DNA from: Actinomycetota bacterium
GTDB lineage: Bacteria > Actinomycetota > Thermoleophilia > Gaiellales > Gaiellaceae
Assembly (NCBI GenBank): GCA_003132665.1
Contig: PKYN01000018.1
Span: forward strand, 133,293 to 191,401
DNA: 58,109 bases
Reading direction: 5' to 3'
Positions 32,295 through 40,712 of the stretch are shown piece by piece. A model generated the notes under the pieces. That model saw only the letters and a list, made by a program, of their open reading frames with translations. It had not been told where the DNA came from and made no database searches. Every line of letters begins with the position of its first letter. Position 1 is the stretch's first letter. Position numbers and translations under genes: made by a program.

Positions 32295-32773
32295 CGCTCG
32301 TAACGGAAGTCGGTTTCGCCGATGCGCAGGACGTCCCCTGGCGCCAGGCGCCGGCTCGAGCTCAAGCGTACGCCGTTGATGAAGGTGCCGTTGGTCGAGC
32401 CGAGATCCTCGACCCAGACGCCGTCGCGGCGCGGATCGATGAGCGCATGCTTGCCCGAGGCGAAGTCATCCTGATCGAGTTGGAGGTCGTTGAGCGGCCC
32501 GCGCCCGATCGTCACCGCCTCGTGTGCGAGCTCGACCCGCTGACCCTCCTCGAGATCGGGGCTGGAGACGACGACGAGCATTCCCGGTCGCGGCGCACGC
32601 TTCTCGTGCCGCTCGGCCAGGGGAGCGAGCACGAAGCTGTCCTGGGGCGCCCGCATCTCGCGCGCGGCGGCGCGCACGATGCGCCAGATGAACACGTAGA
32701 GCAGGAACAGGAAGGCGATCTTGAGCGCCAGTAAAACGGCGTCGACCGACATTGAGGCGGCAACCATCGTCAC
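32291..32773 (-). CDS. fhaB: FHA-domain membrane protein FhaB (FipA-like)
   Basis: This 160-residue protein has an N-terminal transmembrane helix (residues about 12-33) and a C-terminal FHA domain (about 85-158) with ITIGRGPLNDL, SGKHA and DLGSTNGTFINGVRL, which bind phosphothreonine. In actinobacteria this protein links kinase signalling to wall-synthesis or division proteins. The phosphopeptide-binding Arg, Ser, His and Asn are all present. It overlaps fhaA and pstP by 4 bases each. Confidence 0.93.
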   Translation of the reverse strand: MTMVAASMSVDAVLLALKIAFLFLLYVFIWRIVRAAAREMRAPQDSFVLAPLAERHEKRAPRPGMLVVVSSPDLEEGQRVELAHEAVTIGRGPLNDLQLDQDDFASGKHALIDPRRDGVWVEDLGSTNGTFINGVRLSSSRRLAPGDVLRIGETDFRYER

Positions 32774-33534
32774 TCCCGGACGAAGGTCAGCTCGATCTGC
32801 CCGATTGCGATCGCGTCTCCTTCGGAGAGGCGTACGTGACTGACTCGCTTGCCGTTCAGCTCGGTGCCGTTGGTCGAACCGAGATCGATCAGCGTGTAGG
32901 CGCCGGCTCCATCCGGTCGCACCTCAGCGTGCCGGCGCGAGACATTCGGGTCGGCGACGTGGACATCGCATTCTCGGGATCGTCCGATGACGATGGTCGC
33001 GTCGCGGAGCGGACAGCGCCGCCCGTCGTAGAGGAGCGCGTAGGTTGCGACCGCCGTCTCGAGCGGGATGCCGGGCGGCGTATAGGCCTGCGCCTCGTAG
33101 GCCGGCGGCTGCGGCGCGGGGGCGGCCGGCTGCGGCAGCGGCTGCTGGATGGGCACGCTTTGAGAGGTCCGAGCCATCTTCGCGGCGATGCCGAAGACCC
33201 CGATCTCGAGGTCGTCGTCGGTCTCGATTCGAACCAGCGGCGCCGAGGGCAGGGCATAGCGCTCGCGCTGGGCATGCTCGCCCAGGTACTCCTGCAACTC
33301 GTTGCAGAGCGCCTCCTCGTAGCTCGAGAACTGATCGCGGTCTTGCGGGGAGAGATAGACGGTGTACTCGTTCGGCACGTAGACGCGCGTCACCGAAGCC
33401 GTCCGATGCTCGTCCATTTCCTTGGCGAGCTTACGCGCCAGCTCCACCGGCTGGACGTGCGCGCGGAAGGCCCTTCCGAAGGCTCCTTCGAAAATCGCCT
33501 CGATCCGGCGTTCGATGCTACGTAGTACGGCCAT
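32770..33534 (-). CDS. fhaA: DUF3662/FHA-domain protein FhaA
   Basis: This 254-residue protein has the actinobacterial DUF3662 domain (residues about 1-115, starting VLRSIERRIEAIFEGAFGRAF), a Pro/Gln/Ala-rich linker (about 130-165) and a C-terminal FHA domain with IVIGRSRECDVH, VSRRHAEV and DLGSTNGTELNG. In mycobacteria FhaA binds the phosphorylated MurJ/MviN pseudokinase region and controls peptidoglycan export. As the first gene of the seven-gene block it defines the usual order fhaA-fhaB-pstP-rodA-pbpA-pknB. Confidence 0.95.
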   Translation of the reverse strand: MAVLRSIERRIEAIFEGAFGRAFRAHVQPVELARKLAKEMDEHRTASVTRVYVPNEYTVYLSPQDRDQFSSYEEALCNELQEYLGEHAQRERYALPSAPLVRIETDDDLEIGVFGIAAKMARTSQSVPIQQPLPQPAAPAPQPPAYEAQAYTPPGIPLETAVATYALLYDGRRCPLRDATIVIGRSRECDVHVADPNVSRRHAEVRPDGAGAYTLIDLGSTNGTELNGKRVSHVRLSEGDAIAIGQIELTFVRE

Positions 33535-33589
33535 CAGCTGTCTCTCTCCGCCCTAAGCGTAACCGCTGGCTGGAATCGCCCCCCTCTAG

Positions 33590-35272
33590 TCAAACGGCGA
33601 TTCGTCGCGTCTCGAGCAACCGGGTCTTCGCTGGTGTCGCGACGATCGGACGCGCTGAGCTTACCGGTGCGGGCATCAGCACGAGCGCCAGCGCGGTCAG
33701 CCAGGCGCCCGCGATCACCGGGGCGACCGCCACGCTCGGGAAGGGCAGGAGAGCGCCGACGATCAGGGTTGCGCCGAAAGCGACGGCTCCCCAGCGGCCT
33801 TTCCGCCGTGCCAGAGGAAGCAAGGCCGCGCCGGTCGCCAGCAGAATCCCCGGCCCGAGCAGAGCAGGTCTATCGAGCAGAGCTCGCATGAGCGCTCCGC
33901 TTACGCCGGTGATGCTCGTGCTGCCCTCGACGCCGAGGCCGAGTGGCGCTGCGGCGCCTGTCAGCGGAAACCGGCCGCCGCTCATGCCGGCGGTTATCAA
34001 GGCGAGCGAGAAGGCCCCGAAAGCGGCGAGCGCGCGCCGAGCGCCGCTACGGATGGGCAGAAGAACGAGCGGAAGTAGAAAGAGGGCGCCGAGCGTCGCC
34101 GCGATCGGGCCAAGCAGCGGCAGCTGCACGGTCAGAGGCTCGCGCCGGTTGAACGCCAGCCAGCAGGTCGCGGCGAGCGCGAAGGCAAGGGCGAGCCCGA
34201 GCGAATAGTTCCCGAGCGGCAGGAAGAGCAGCAAATAGGCAAACGCGCTTCCTCCGAGCGGTCGCCCCAGAGAGACGAAACCGGCCAGAAGCGCCAGCGG
34301 AATCTGAGTGTGAGCGGGGTAGAAGGGGAACAGGCTCGTGCCCCAGGCGACGAAGACGGCGTTTGCCAGCGCGTGAGCGACGCGGGCCGGATCGGGGCGA
34401 CGGAGCTTGCCGACCAGCGGCTGTCTCGGCTTGCGGCGCCTCTCCTCGCCGTGTGCGAGCGAGCGGCGGAGAACGCGTGCGAGATCGCCGGCGCTGGGGC
34501 GGTTTTTCGGGTCCTGAGCGAGAGCGCTCTCGACCGCAGCCAGGAGCGGGCGCGGCAAGTCGGGGCGCATCGCCGCGAGCGACGGCGCTCCGGTCTCGAT
34601 CCGGCGCGCGGTCTCGAGCATCGATCCCGCCCAAAACGGGTGCCAGCCGACAAGAGCTTCCCAGAGAGCGACCCCGACCGACCAGATGTCCGTCGCGGCG
34701 GACGAATCTCCGCCCGCCAGACGTTCGGGTGAGATGTAGGCGAGCGTTCCGGGAATGTCGCCCAGCTCGGTGAGGGTCTCGGCCTCGGCGAATTGCGCGA
34801 GACCGAAGTCGACGAGCTTGACATCGACCTTCGTCTCGCTGGCGAGCAGGATGTTCGCCGGCTTGACGTCGCGGTGGATGATTCCCTGCGAATGCGCGTG
34901 CTCGAGCGCTTCGAGAACCTGGGCGCAGATCTCGATTGCGAGCCGGTCGTCGATCGTGCCGTCGCGAAGCGCCTGGCGCAGGGTCTTTCCCGGCACGTGC
35001 TCGTAGGCGATGTAGACGTGCTGCTCGTCGTAGCCGAAGTCGAGCGGGCGCAGACAGCCTCGGTGGCGCAGTCGCGACGCGGCCTCCGCCTCTCGCTCGG
35101 CTCGCGACCCTGCCTTGCCCTCGCGCGCGACGATCTTGAGCGCCAGCTCGCGACCGCTCCTCTCGTCCCGGGCAAGCCAGACCGAACCGGAACCCCCGCT
35201 GCCGATAGGGCTCAACGGTCGGTAGCGGCCGAGAACGAGCTCACCGGTGCTCGCTGAAGTCACGTCGCCCAC
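33590..35272 (-). CDS. Ser/Thr protein kinase with a polytopic membrane C-terminal domain
   Basis: This 560-residue protein starts with a full kinase domain (about 16-270): glycine loop GSGGSGSV, Lys 46, HRDVKPAN (133-140) and DFG (155-157). Instead of a single helix and a sensor domain, the C-terminal ~260 residues (from about 300) hold roughly eight hydrophobic segments with short loops and no PASTA repeat. It stands where pknA would lie in other actinobacteria but ends 55 bases before fhaA. The membrane part is not recognised; it could sense membrane state. The start is a GTG at 35272, with a second GTG at 35263. Confidence 0.85.
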   Translation of the reverse strand: MGDVTSASTGELVLGRYRPLSPIGSGGSGSVWLARDERSGRELALKIVAREGKAGSRAEREAEAASRLRHRGCLRPLDFGYDEQHVYIAYEHVPGKTLRQALRDGTIDDRLAIEICAQVLEALEHAHSQGIIHRDVKPANILLASETKVDVKLVDFGLAQFAEAETLTELGDIPGTLAYISPERLAGGDSSAATDIWSVGVALWEALVGWHPFWAGSMLETARRIETGAPSLAAMRPDLPRPLLAAVESALAQDPKNRPSAGDLARVLRRSLAHGEERRRKPRQPLVGKLRRPDPARVAHALANAVFVAWGTSLFPFYPAHTQIPLALLAGFVSLGRPLGGSAFAYLLLFLPLGNYSLGLALAFALAATCWLAFNRREPLTVQLPLLGPIAATLGALFLLPLVLLPIRSGARRALAAFGAFSLALITAGMSGGRFPLTGAAAPLGLGVEGSTSITGVSGALMRALLDRPALLGPGILLATGAALLPLARRKGRWGAVAFGATLIVGALLPFPSVAVAPVIAGAWLTALALVLMPAPVSSARPIVATPAKTRLLETRRIAV

Positions 35273-35364
35273 AACTCTCGTCCTTAGCCGTTATAGGAGA
35301 AACTCCTGCGATAGCCAACGCCCTAGATGAGCGAAACCTTGTACAGTTGGCCCCTCGCCAGGTT

Positions 35365-36522
35365 ATGAGCGAGCACGACGACATCGACTTTGACTTTTTC
35401 GGGGACTCGACGCCCGAGCCGCCTAAGAAGCGTCTCGTGCGGCGTCCAAGCGGCCCGCGTGACGGCGGCGGCCCGCCTCCGCCCCGGCATCCCGCTGGCT
35501 CTGCGCATGGTCCCACGCCGATCGTGCGGCTCGTTTCGCTGATCGCTTTCGCGATCGCGTTGATCCTGATTCTCATCTTCGCGGTGAGAAGCTGCGAGAC
35601 GTCGAGCGAGACCGGCGCGTACAAGAGCTATATGGACAAGGTCTCCACGATTGCGACCGATTCGCATACGGTCGGCCAGAATCTGGGCCAGATGCTCGAT
35701 AGCCAGACTCTGACCCCGCTAAAAATCAATACTAAGCTGGGGGCACTGATCCACCAGCAGGAGATCGACATTCAGAACGCGTCGAAGCTGGTTCCGCCCG
35801 GGCCCCTGCGCCAGCAGAACGAGCAGATGATCGAGGCTCTGCAGCTACGCCGGAATGGGTTGAGCGGGCTGCTCGCCGTGTTCAAGAAGACGGCTTCCAA
35901 GCACGGAAGCACCGAGGCGACGAAGGCCGCCGTGCTGCTTTCCGCGCAGATGTTGCGCTGCGTGGCCAGCGACGTGATTTGGCAGGACATGTTCGCCACG
36001 GCGTCGCAAAACGTGATGAAGCACCAGGGGATCTCGGGTGTCTCGCCGCCGGACTCGGTTTTCGTGTCCGACCCCACGCGCGCCACGATCAACTCGATGG
36101 CCAACGTCTGGCAGACCTTCCACGGAGTGCAGACCAACAACCAGACGAGCGGAACGATTCACGGGACGAACATCGCCTACGTCAAGGTCTTCCCGAGCGG
36201 CGATACGCTCGTCGAAGGCGTTACGAAGACCATCACGGCAAACGAGCGCCTCCGCTTCGTGGTCGGGGTTGAGAACGGGGGCGACTTCACCGAGCAGGAC
36301 ATCACCGTCAAGCTCAAGATCGGTCAGACGCCGAACCCGATCACTAAGACACTGACGATCAGGCAGATCTATACCCACGCCACGGCGGAAGTGGTCTTCA
36401 AGGACTTCGCAATCAGCGAGCTGGCCAACGTCGTTCCGATCAGCGTCGACGTCGCCCCGGTCACCGGCGAGACGAGAGTCTCCAACAACAAGGCCACCTA
36501 CGAGGTCCGCTTCACCTTCTAG
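35365..36522 (+). CDS. Single-pass membrane protein of unknown function
   Basis: This 385-residue protein has a cytoplasmic head rich in Asp, Pro and Arg (EHDDIDFDFFGDSTP), one transmembrane helix (about 54-76) and an extracytoplasmic part. That part has a helical region (about 80-240) and a C-terminal beta domain (about 265-385) resembling a CARDB/Ig-like fold (VGVENGGDFTEQDITVKLKIG ... NNKATYEVRF). The family is not named here. It is divergent from the kinase gene and leads the DUF4446 and HNH genes. ATG 35365 is preferred over an open frame six codons longer. Confidence 0.75.
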   Translation: MSEHDDIDFDFFGDSTPEPPKKRLVRRPSGPRDGGGPPPPRHPAGSAHGPTPIVRLVSLIAFAIALILILIFAVRSCETSSETGAYKSYMDKVSTIATDSHTVGQNLGQMLDSQTLTPLKINTKLGALIHQQEIDIQNASKLVPPGPLRQQNEQMIEALQLRRNGLSGLLAVFKKTASKHGSTEATKAAVLLSAQMLRCVASDVIWQDMFATASQNVMKHQGISGVSPPDSVFVSDPTRATINSMANVWQTFHGVQTNNQTSGTIHGTNIAYVKVFPSGDTLVEGVTKTITANERLRFVVGVENGGDFTEQDITVKLKIGQTPNPITKTLTIRQIYTHATAEVVFKDFAISELANVVPISVDVAPVTGETRVSNNKATYEVRFTF

Positions 36523-36530
36523 CGCCGTTT

Positions 36531-37001
36531 ATGAGTACCACGGCAATCCTCGCTATCGCGTCGGCAGCGCTAGCCGTGATGGCGGCGAGCGGCGCCGCAG
36601 TCGCCCTGCTTTTCCTGCGCAGGATACGGGCGGGCCAGTTGACCGTACTGGCCGATGGGAAGGCCGATCTGGTCGACTTCTCCGTCTCGCTCCAGGCCAG
36701 GATCGACGATCTTCACAAGACCGTGGACGAGATTGCTTCGGCTCTCACACGCGTCGACAAGCGATTTGACGGCGCACTTGCGAACGTGGCGCTGATTCGT
36801 TACGACGCCTACGGCGATAGCGGCGGGCAGCAGTCGGCGACCGTGGCCATGCTCGACAGCTCCCGGAGCGGCATCTTGCTGAGCGCAATTCAAGGCCGCG
36901 ACTACGCGCGCATCTACCTGAAAGAGCTCGATCGGGGCAACTGCGCGATCAAGCTGTCGCCAGAAGAGGAAGAGGCCGTCCGGCGAGCAATGGCGCGCTG
37001 A
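36531..37001 (+). CDS. DUF4446 family protein
   Basis: This 156-residue protein has one N-terminal transmembrane helix (residues 5-28), a short coiled region with heptad-like hydrophobics (about 55-85) and the DUF4446 core: ALIRYDAYGDSGGQQSATVAMLD, then GILLSAIQGRDYARIYLKELDRG and LSPEEEEAVRRA. The family is widespread in Gram-positive bacteria without a known function. It starts 8 bases after the preceding membrane-protein gene and is surely in the same operon. Confidence 0.88.
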   Translation: MSTTAILAIASAALAVMAASGAAVALLFLRRIRAGQLTVLADGKADLVDFSVSLQARIDDLHKTVDEIASALTRVDKRFDGALANVALIRYDAYGDSGGQQSATVAMLDSSRSGILLSAIQGRDYARIYLKELDRGNCAIKLSPEEEEAVRRAMAR

Positions 37002-37044
37002 GAGCCCGGGAGAGCGCGGACGGCGCTGCTACATTTCGTCCAAG

Positions 37045-37563
37045 GTGCAACAGGTTCTAGTGCTCAACTCCAGTTACGAGCCCCTGAATGTCTGCACCGT
37101 GCGCCGAGCCTGGGTACTGGTCTTCAAGGGTCGAGCGGAAGTGATCGAAAAGCATGCGCTACCGCTTCGCTCGGCCAGCGACACCTTCCTTCGTCCGCAC
37201 GTCATCCGGCTGCTCACCTACGTGCACGTCCCCAAGCTCGTTAAGCGGAAGATCTCGCGCCCCGTGCTCTTCGCGCGCGACGGCTGGCGCTGCGGTTACT
37301 GCGGCTCGAGCACGAGCAAGCTGACACTGGATCACATCGTTCCGCGCAGCCGCGGCGGCGAGTCGGTCTGGGAGAACGTTGTCGCTTCCTGCGCCCCCTG
37401 CAACCGCCGCAAGGGAGACCGCCTGCTCACCGAGACCGAGATGGCGCTCCGCGTGCGGCCACGGCCCCCGGCGCCGCTTGTTTTCATCAGGCTCGCTGCG
37501 ACCTCGGTCCCGCCCAACTGGCAACCGTACCTTCAGGGCTACGGGGTCTCGTCGGCGGCCTAG
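37045..37563 (+). CDS. HNH endonuclease family protein
   Basis: This 172-residue protein has a conserved N-terminal region (VLVLNSSYEPLNVCTVRRAWVLVFKGRAEVI) and an HNH nuclease core at about residues 85-135: CGYCGSS, the catalytic LDHIVPRSRGG, NVVASCAPCNRRKGD. Two CxxC pairs bind a structural zinc. This chromosomal HNH family is common and conserved in actinobacteria and cyanobacteria; its cellular job is not settled and it shows no linkage to phage genes here. The start is GTG 37045, with TACATT 9 bases ahead (37030-37035). It ends in a 4-base overlap with the convergent hisA. Confidence 0.9.
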   Translation: MQQVLVLNSSYEPLNVCTVRRAWVLVFKGRAEVIEKHALPLRSASDTFLRPHVIRLLTYVHVPKLVKRKISRPVLFARDGWRCGYCGSSTSKLTLDHIVPRSRGGESVWENVVASCAPCNRRKGDRLLTETEMALRVRPRPPAPLVFIRLAATSVPPNWQPYLQGYGVSSAA

Positions 37564-38288
37564 ATCTCCTGATCGGAAAGCGCGCTCAGTGCTTCGGCGA
37601 GGGTGAATCTCCCCGACCAGATTGCGGCGCCGGCAACCGCGCCCTCACACCCCGCCGCGCGCAGCGCGCGTAGATCATCGAGCGAGGCCACGCCCCCGGC
37701 GGCGATCAGCGGCAGTCGCGTGGCCTCGAGAACGTCGTTGAGAAGCCCGAAATCGGGCCCCGCCAGTGAGCCGTCTCGGCGCGTGCTTGTCACGAGCAGG
37801 CGCCTTATGCCCGCATCGGCGCAGGCGCGAGCCAGATCGGCCGCATCGAGCTCCGATAGCTCCGTCCAACCGCGCAGGGTGACCTTGCCGTCGCGCGCGT
37901 CGATCGCGACCACGAGCTGCTCGGCAAACCGGCTCGCGGCCTGCGCGAGGAACTCGGGCGAGGCGGCTGCGGTTCCGACCATCACCCGTGCTGCCCCGGC
38001 CTCGAAGGCCGCATCGATCGCTTCGAGCGAGCGATAGCCGCCGCCGACCTGAAGCGGGACGCCGCCGGCGGTCTCTGCGATCAAGCGCACGAGCTCGACG
38101 GACGGCTGCCCCGAAAAGGCTCCGTCGAGGTCGACCATGTGGAGAAAGCGTGCTCCTTCGGCCACGAAGCGGCGGGCTGCGGTCGCCGGATCTCCGCCTT
38201 CGATGGTCACCCGTTCGCGCCGGCCCTCGGCGAGGCGAACGCAGCGGCCCTCGAGGACGTCCAGCGCGGGGTAGACGATGAAGGACAT
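37560..38288 (-). CDS. hisA: Phosphoribosylformimino-5-aminoimidazole carboxamide ribotide isomerase HisA
   Basis: This 242-residue TIM-barrel enzyme catalyses the fourth step of histidine synthesis (ProFAR to PRFAR). It has the catalytic Asp in YPALDVLEGRCVRL (near residue 9), DLDGAFSG, VGGGYRS, and the second Asp in VVAIDARDGK (near 128), plus AAGGVASLDDL at the phosphate-binding end. It stands apart from the main his operon, divergent from the TrpR/YerC-like regulator with a 14-base gap. In some actinobacteria this enzyme (PriA) also serves tryptophan synthesis; nothing here decides that. Confidence 0.95.
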   Translation of the reverse strand: MSFIVYPALDVLEGRCVRLAEGRRERVTIEGGDPATAARRFVAEGARFLHMVDLDGAFSGQPSVELVRLIAETAGGVPLQVGGGYRSLEAIDAAFEAGAARVMVGTAAASPEFLAQAASRFAEQLVVAIDARDGKVTLRGWTELSELDAADLARACADAGIRRLLVTSTRRDGSLAGPDFGLLNDVLEATRLPLIAAGGVASLDDLRALRAAGCEGAVAGAAIWSGRFTLAEALSALSDQEI

Positions 38289-38305
38289 GTTAGTATGTTA
38301 ACATG
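38289..38305. promoter_or_regulatory. Palindrome in the hisA / regulator divergent gap
   Basis: ATGTTAACAT (38295-38304) is a perfect 10-bp palindrome overlapping the regulator start codon, with another ATGTTA at 38287-38292 touching the hisA start. The AT-rich run stands out from the GC-rich surroundings. It may be the operator for the TrpR-like protein and may contain overlapping promoter elements for both genes. Confidence 0.45.
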
Positions 38306-38641
38306 ACATCTGAAGTGAACGAGACACCACAATCTGTTCCGGACGAAGGCGAGGATATCCGCGAGCTGGACGCGCTGGCGGAAGCCATCCTCAGCTTGCG
38401 CAGCGCCGACGAGCTCACGCGCTTTCTGCGCGATCTATGTACGCGTGCCGAGCTGGAGGCGCTCGCCCATCGCTGGCTGATCGCCAGGCTGCTCGAGGAG
38501 GGTCTTCCCTACCTCGCCGTCGCCGATCACGCCGAAGCTTCGACGACAACAGTGACTCGCGTCTCGCAGTGGCTGCACCACGGCGCCGGGGGCTATCGCC
38601 TCGCGCTCGATCGGACGAAGGCGAAGAGGTCGAACTCGTGA
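38303..38641 (+). CDS. TrpR/YerC/YecD-like DNA-binding regulator
   Basis: This 112-residue protein matches the YerC/YecD family of Trp-repressor-like helix-turn-helix proteins: LDALAEAILSLRSADELTRFLRDLCTRAELEALAHRW followed by the HTH segment LPYLAVADHAEASTTTVTRVSQWL. Family members are often found beside histidine genes and are thought to regulate them. Here it is the first gene of the his operon and divergent from hisA, with a palindrome on its start codon, so autoregulation and control of both sides is a reasonable inference. Confidence 0.85.
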   Translation: MTSEVNETPQSVPDEGEDIRELDALAEAILSLRSADELTRFLRDLCTRAELEALAHRWLIARLLEEGLPYLAVADHAEASTTTVTRVSQWLHHGAGGYRLALDRTKAKRSNS

Positions 38642-38676
38642 AAGGCAGGCAGGTAGTGAAAGAACCAGGGTTTCGC

Positions 38677-39546
38677 ATGGCCGGCGCCGATGGGCGCCTG
38701 GTGGTGGCCGTTCCCTCGAAAGGACGGATGGCACAGACGTCGCTCGAGCTGCTCGAGGCGGCCGGACTGACCTTCGAGCTCGGCGCCCGCTCGCTGCACG
38801 TGCCCTGCTCGAACGCTCCGGTCGAGCTTTTGCTCGTGCGCCCGCACGACATTCCCGAATACGTTCAGGATGGCGTCGTCGATGCCGGTATCACCGGCGC
38901 GAACCTGATCGCCGAGACCGGCTCGCAGGTCGAGACGCTGCTCGAGCTCGGCTTTGGGCGCTGCACGCTCGAGGCGGCCGTGCCGGAGGAATCGGCGCTG
39001 CAGAGCGTCGCGGACCTCGACGGGCTGCGCGTTGCCACCGCTTACCCGGTCACCACCAAGAGCGCGCTCGAGCAAGCCGGAGTGACGGCAGAGCTCGTGT
39101 TGCTCTCGGGCTCGGTCGAGGCGGCGCCGCGGCTGGGGCTCTCCGACGCGGTCGTCGATCTGGTCTCGACCGGCTCCACCGCCGCGGCCAACGGACTGCG
39201 CAGGATCGGGACGTTGCTCGAGTCGCAAGCGGTCTTGATCGGCAGCAAGCTCGACCTCGGCGAGCGCGCCGAGATGCTCGAGCGGCTGGAGATGATGCTG
39301 CGCGGCGTCATCGCCGCCCGTGGGCGTCGCTATCTGATGATGAACGCGCCCGCCGACAAGGTGGCCGAGCTCGAGGCGCTGCTCCCGAGCATGGGGGCGC
39401 CATCGGTCGTCCAACTGGCCGAGGAGGGTCAGCTGGCGCTGCACGCGGCGGTCGCCGAAGCGGAGATCTGGGATCTGCTGCCGAAGCTCAAGGCGGCCGG
39501 CGCCTCCTCGATTCTGGTCATGCACCTGGAAAGGGTCGTTCCGTGA
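38677..39546 (+). CDS. hisG: ATP phosphoribosyltransferase HisG (long form)
   Basis: This 289-residue enzyme starts histidine synthesis by joining ATP and PRPP. Catalytic-domain marks are LVVAVPSKGRM, VDAGITGANLIAE, VATAYPVTT and the PRPP loop LSGSVEAAPRLGLSDAVVDLVSTGSTAAANGL. The C-terminal ~75 residues form the regulatory ACT-like domain of long HisG (VQLAEEGQLALHAAVAEAEIWDLLPKLKAAGASSILVM), so HisZ is not needed and feedback by histidine is expected. ATG 38677 is chosen because AGGG lies 6 bases ahead; GTG codons at 38638 and 38656 give extra unconserved residues. Confidence 0.95.
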   Translation: MAGADGRLVVAVPSKGRMAQTSLELLEAAGLTFELGARSLHVPCSNAPVELLLVRPHDIPEYVQDGVVDAGITGANLIAETGSQVETLLELGFGRCTLEAAVPEESALQSVADLDGLRVATAYPVTTKSALEQAGVTAELVLLSGSVEAAPRLGLSDAVVDLVSTGSTAAANGLRRIGTLLESQAVLIGSKLDLGERAEMLERLEMMLRGVIAARGRRYLMMNAPADKVAELEALLPSMGAPSVVQLAEEGQLALHAAVAEAEIWDLLPKLKAAGASSILVMHLERVVP

Positions 39547-40712
39547 GGGCCGAAGGGCTGGCGGAGATACTGCCGCGCGCACTCGCGATCGTCGAGGAGG
39601 TGCGCCAGCGCGGCGACGCGGCGCTGCTCGATCTGGCCGAGCACTTCGACGGTGCGCGCCCCGCCTACTTACGTGTACCGCAAGACGAGATCGAGCGGGC
39701 CCAGATCGAGGAACGAACGCTGGAGGCGCTGCGCGAGAGCATCCGCGCCGTCCGCGCCTTCCACGAACGGCAGCGGCCGGAGGACTTTCGTTACTCGACC
39801 TATCCCGGAGTCGAAGCCGAACGACGCTACGTCCCGCTCGACTCGGTCGGCGTCTACGTGCCGGGCGGCCTGGCGCCGCTTCCGAGCTCGCTCGTGATGG
39901 GCGCCGTGCCTGCACAGGCCGCCGGCGTGGGCAGGATCGCCGTGGCCACGCCGAAGCCCGATCCGACGATTCTCGCCACCGCGCGCGAGCTGGGGTTGAC
40001 CGAGATCTATTGCATGGGCGGCGCTCAGGCGATCGCGGCTCTGGCCTACGGAACCGAGACGGTCAAACGTGTGGACAAGATCGTCGGCCCGGGGCAGAGC
40101 TGGACGACGGCGGCCAAGCTGCTCGTCTCGAGCGTGGTCGGCATCGATCTGCCCGCGGGGCCGAGCGAGGTGCTGATCGTGGCCGACGAAGGTGCCGATC
40201 CCGCGCTCTGCGCCGCCGACCTGAAGGCGCAAGCCGAGCACGGCCCGGGCTCGGAATCGCTGCTGGTGACGACCAGCGCCGAACTCGCCGCCGCTGTGCG
40301 CGATCTGGTCGAGCCGGACGAGAAGATCCAGATCGAGCTGGTCGAGTCGCTCGAGCAGGCGATCGAGCGCTCGAACGACTACGCGCCCGAGCACCTAGAG
40401 CTGATGGTCGCCGATCCCGAGACGGCGCTCGAGGGCATTCGCCACGCCGGCGCGATCTTCCTCGGGCCGGATGCGCCGGCGGTTGCCGGCGATTATGCCG
40501 TCGGCACGAACCACGTCCTTCCAACAGGCGGGCTGGCCAAATCCTGCGGCGGCCTCGGTCTCGAGGCCTTCTTGAAGCCGCTCGAGATCGTTCGCATCGA
40601 TCGCCAGGGAATCGAGCGCCTGGCCCCGATCGTCGCGACGCTGGCCAAGGTGGAGGGTCTCACAGCGCATGCCGCCGCGGTGGAAGCGCGGCTGAGGGTG
40701 CCAGAGCGATGA
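39543..40712 (+). CDS. hisD: Histidinol dehydrogenase HisD
   Basis: This 389-residue zinc enzyme performs the last two oxidations, histidinol to histidine, with NAD. It has VYVPGGLAPLPSSLVMGAVPAQAAGV, YCMGGAQAIAALAYGTETVKRVDKIVGPGQSW, DLPAGPSEVLI, DLKAQAEHGPGSESLLVT (zinc and catalytic residues) and the C-terminal NHVLPTGG. It is slightly shorter than E. coli HisD (434) because of a reduced N-terminus. The GTG start overlaps the hisG stop by 4 bases. Confidence 0.96.
   Translation: MRAEGLAEILPRALAIVEEVRQRGDAALLDLAEHFDGARPAYLRVPQDEIERAQIEERTLEALRESIRAVRAFHERQRPEDFRYSTYPGVEAERRYVPLDSVGVYVPGGLAPLPSSLVMGAVPAQAAGVGRIAVATPKPDPTILATARELGLTEIYCMGGAQAIAALAYGTETVKRVDKIVGPGQSWTTAAKLLVSSVVGIDLPAGPSEVLIVADEGADPALCAADLKAQAEHGPGSESLLVTTSAELAAAVRDLVEPDEKIQIELVESLEQAIERSNDYAPEHLELMVADPETALEGIRHAGAIFLGPDAPAVAGDYAVGTNHVLPTGGLAKSCGGLGLEAFLKPLEIVRIDRQGIERLAPIVATLAKVEGLTAHAAAVEARLRVPER

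Noticed and set aside
37045-37563. HNH endonuclease as part of a phage, intein or restriction system
   Set aside because: It belongs to a conserved chromosomal family with its own N-terminal domain, and no methyltransferase or phage gene is nearby.
40010-40708. A long upstream extension of the hisCB frame inside hisD
   Set aside because: It is an out-of-frame shadow of hisD with Arg/Gly-rich random composition; only the part from 40709 matches protein families.
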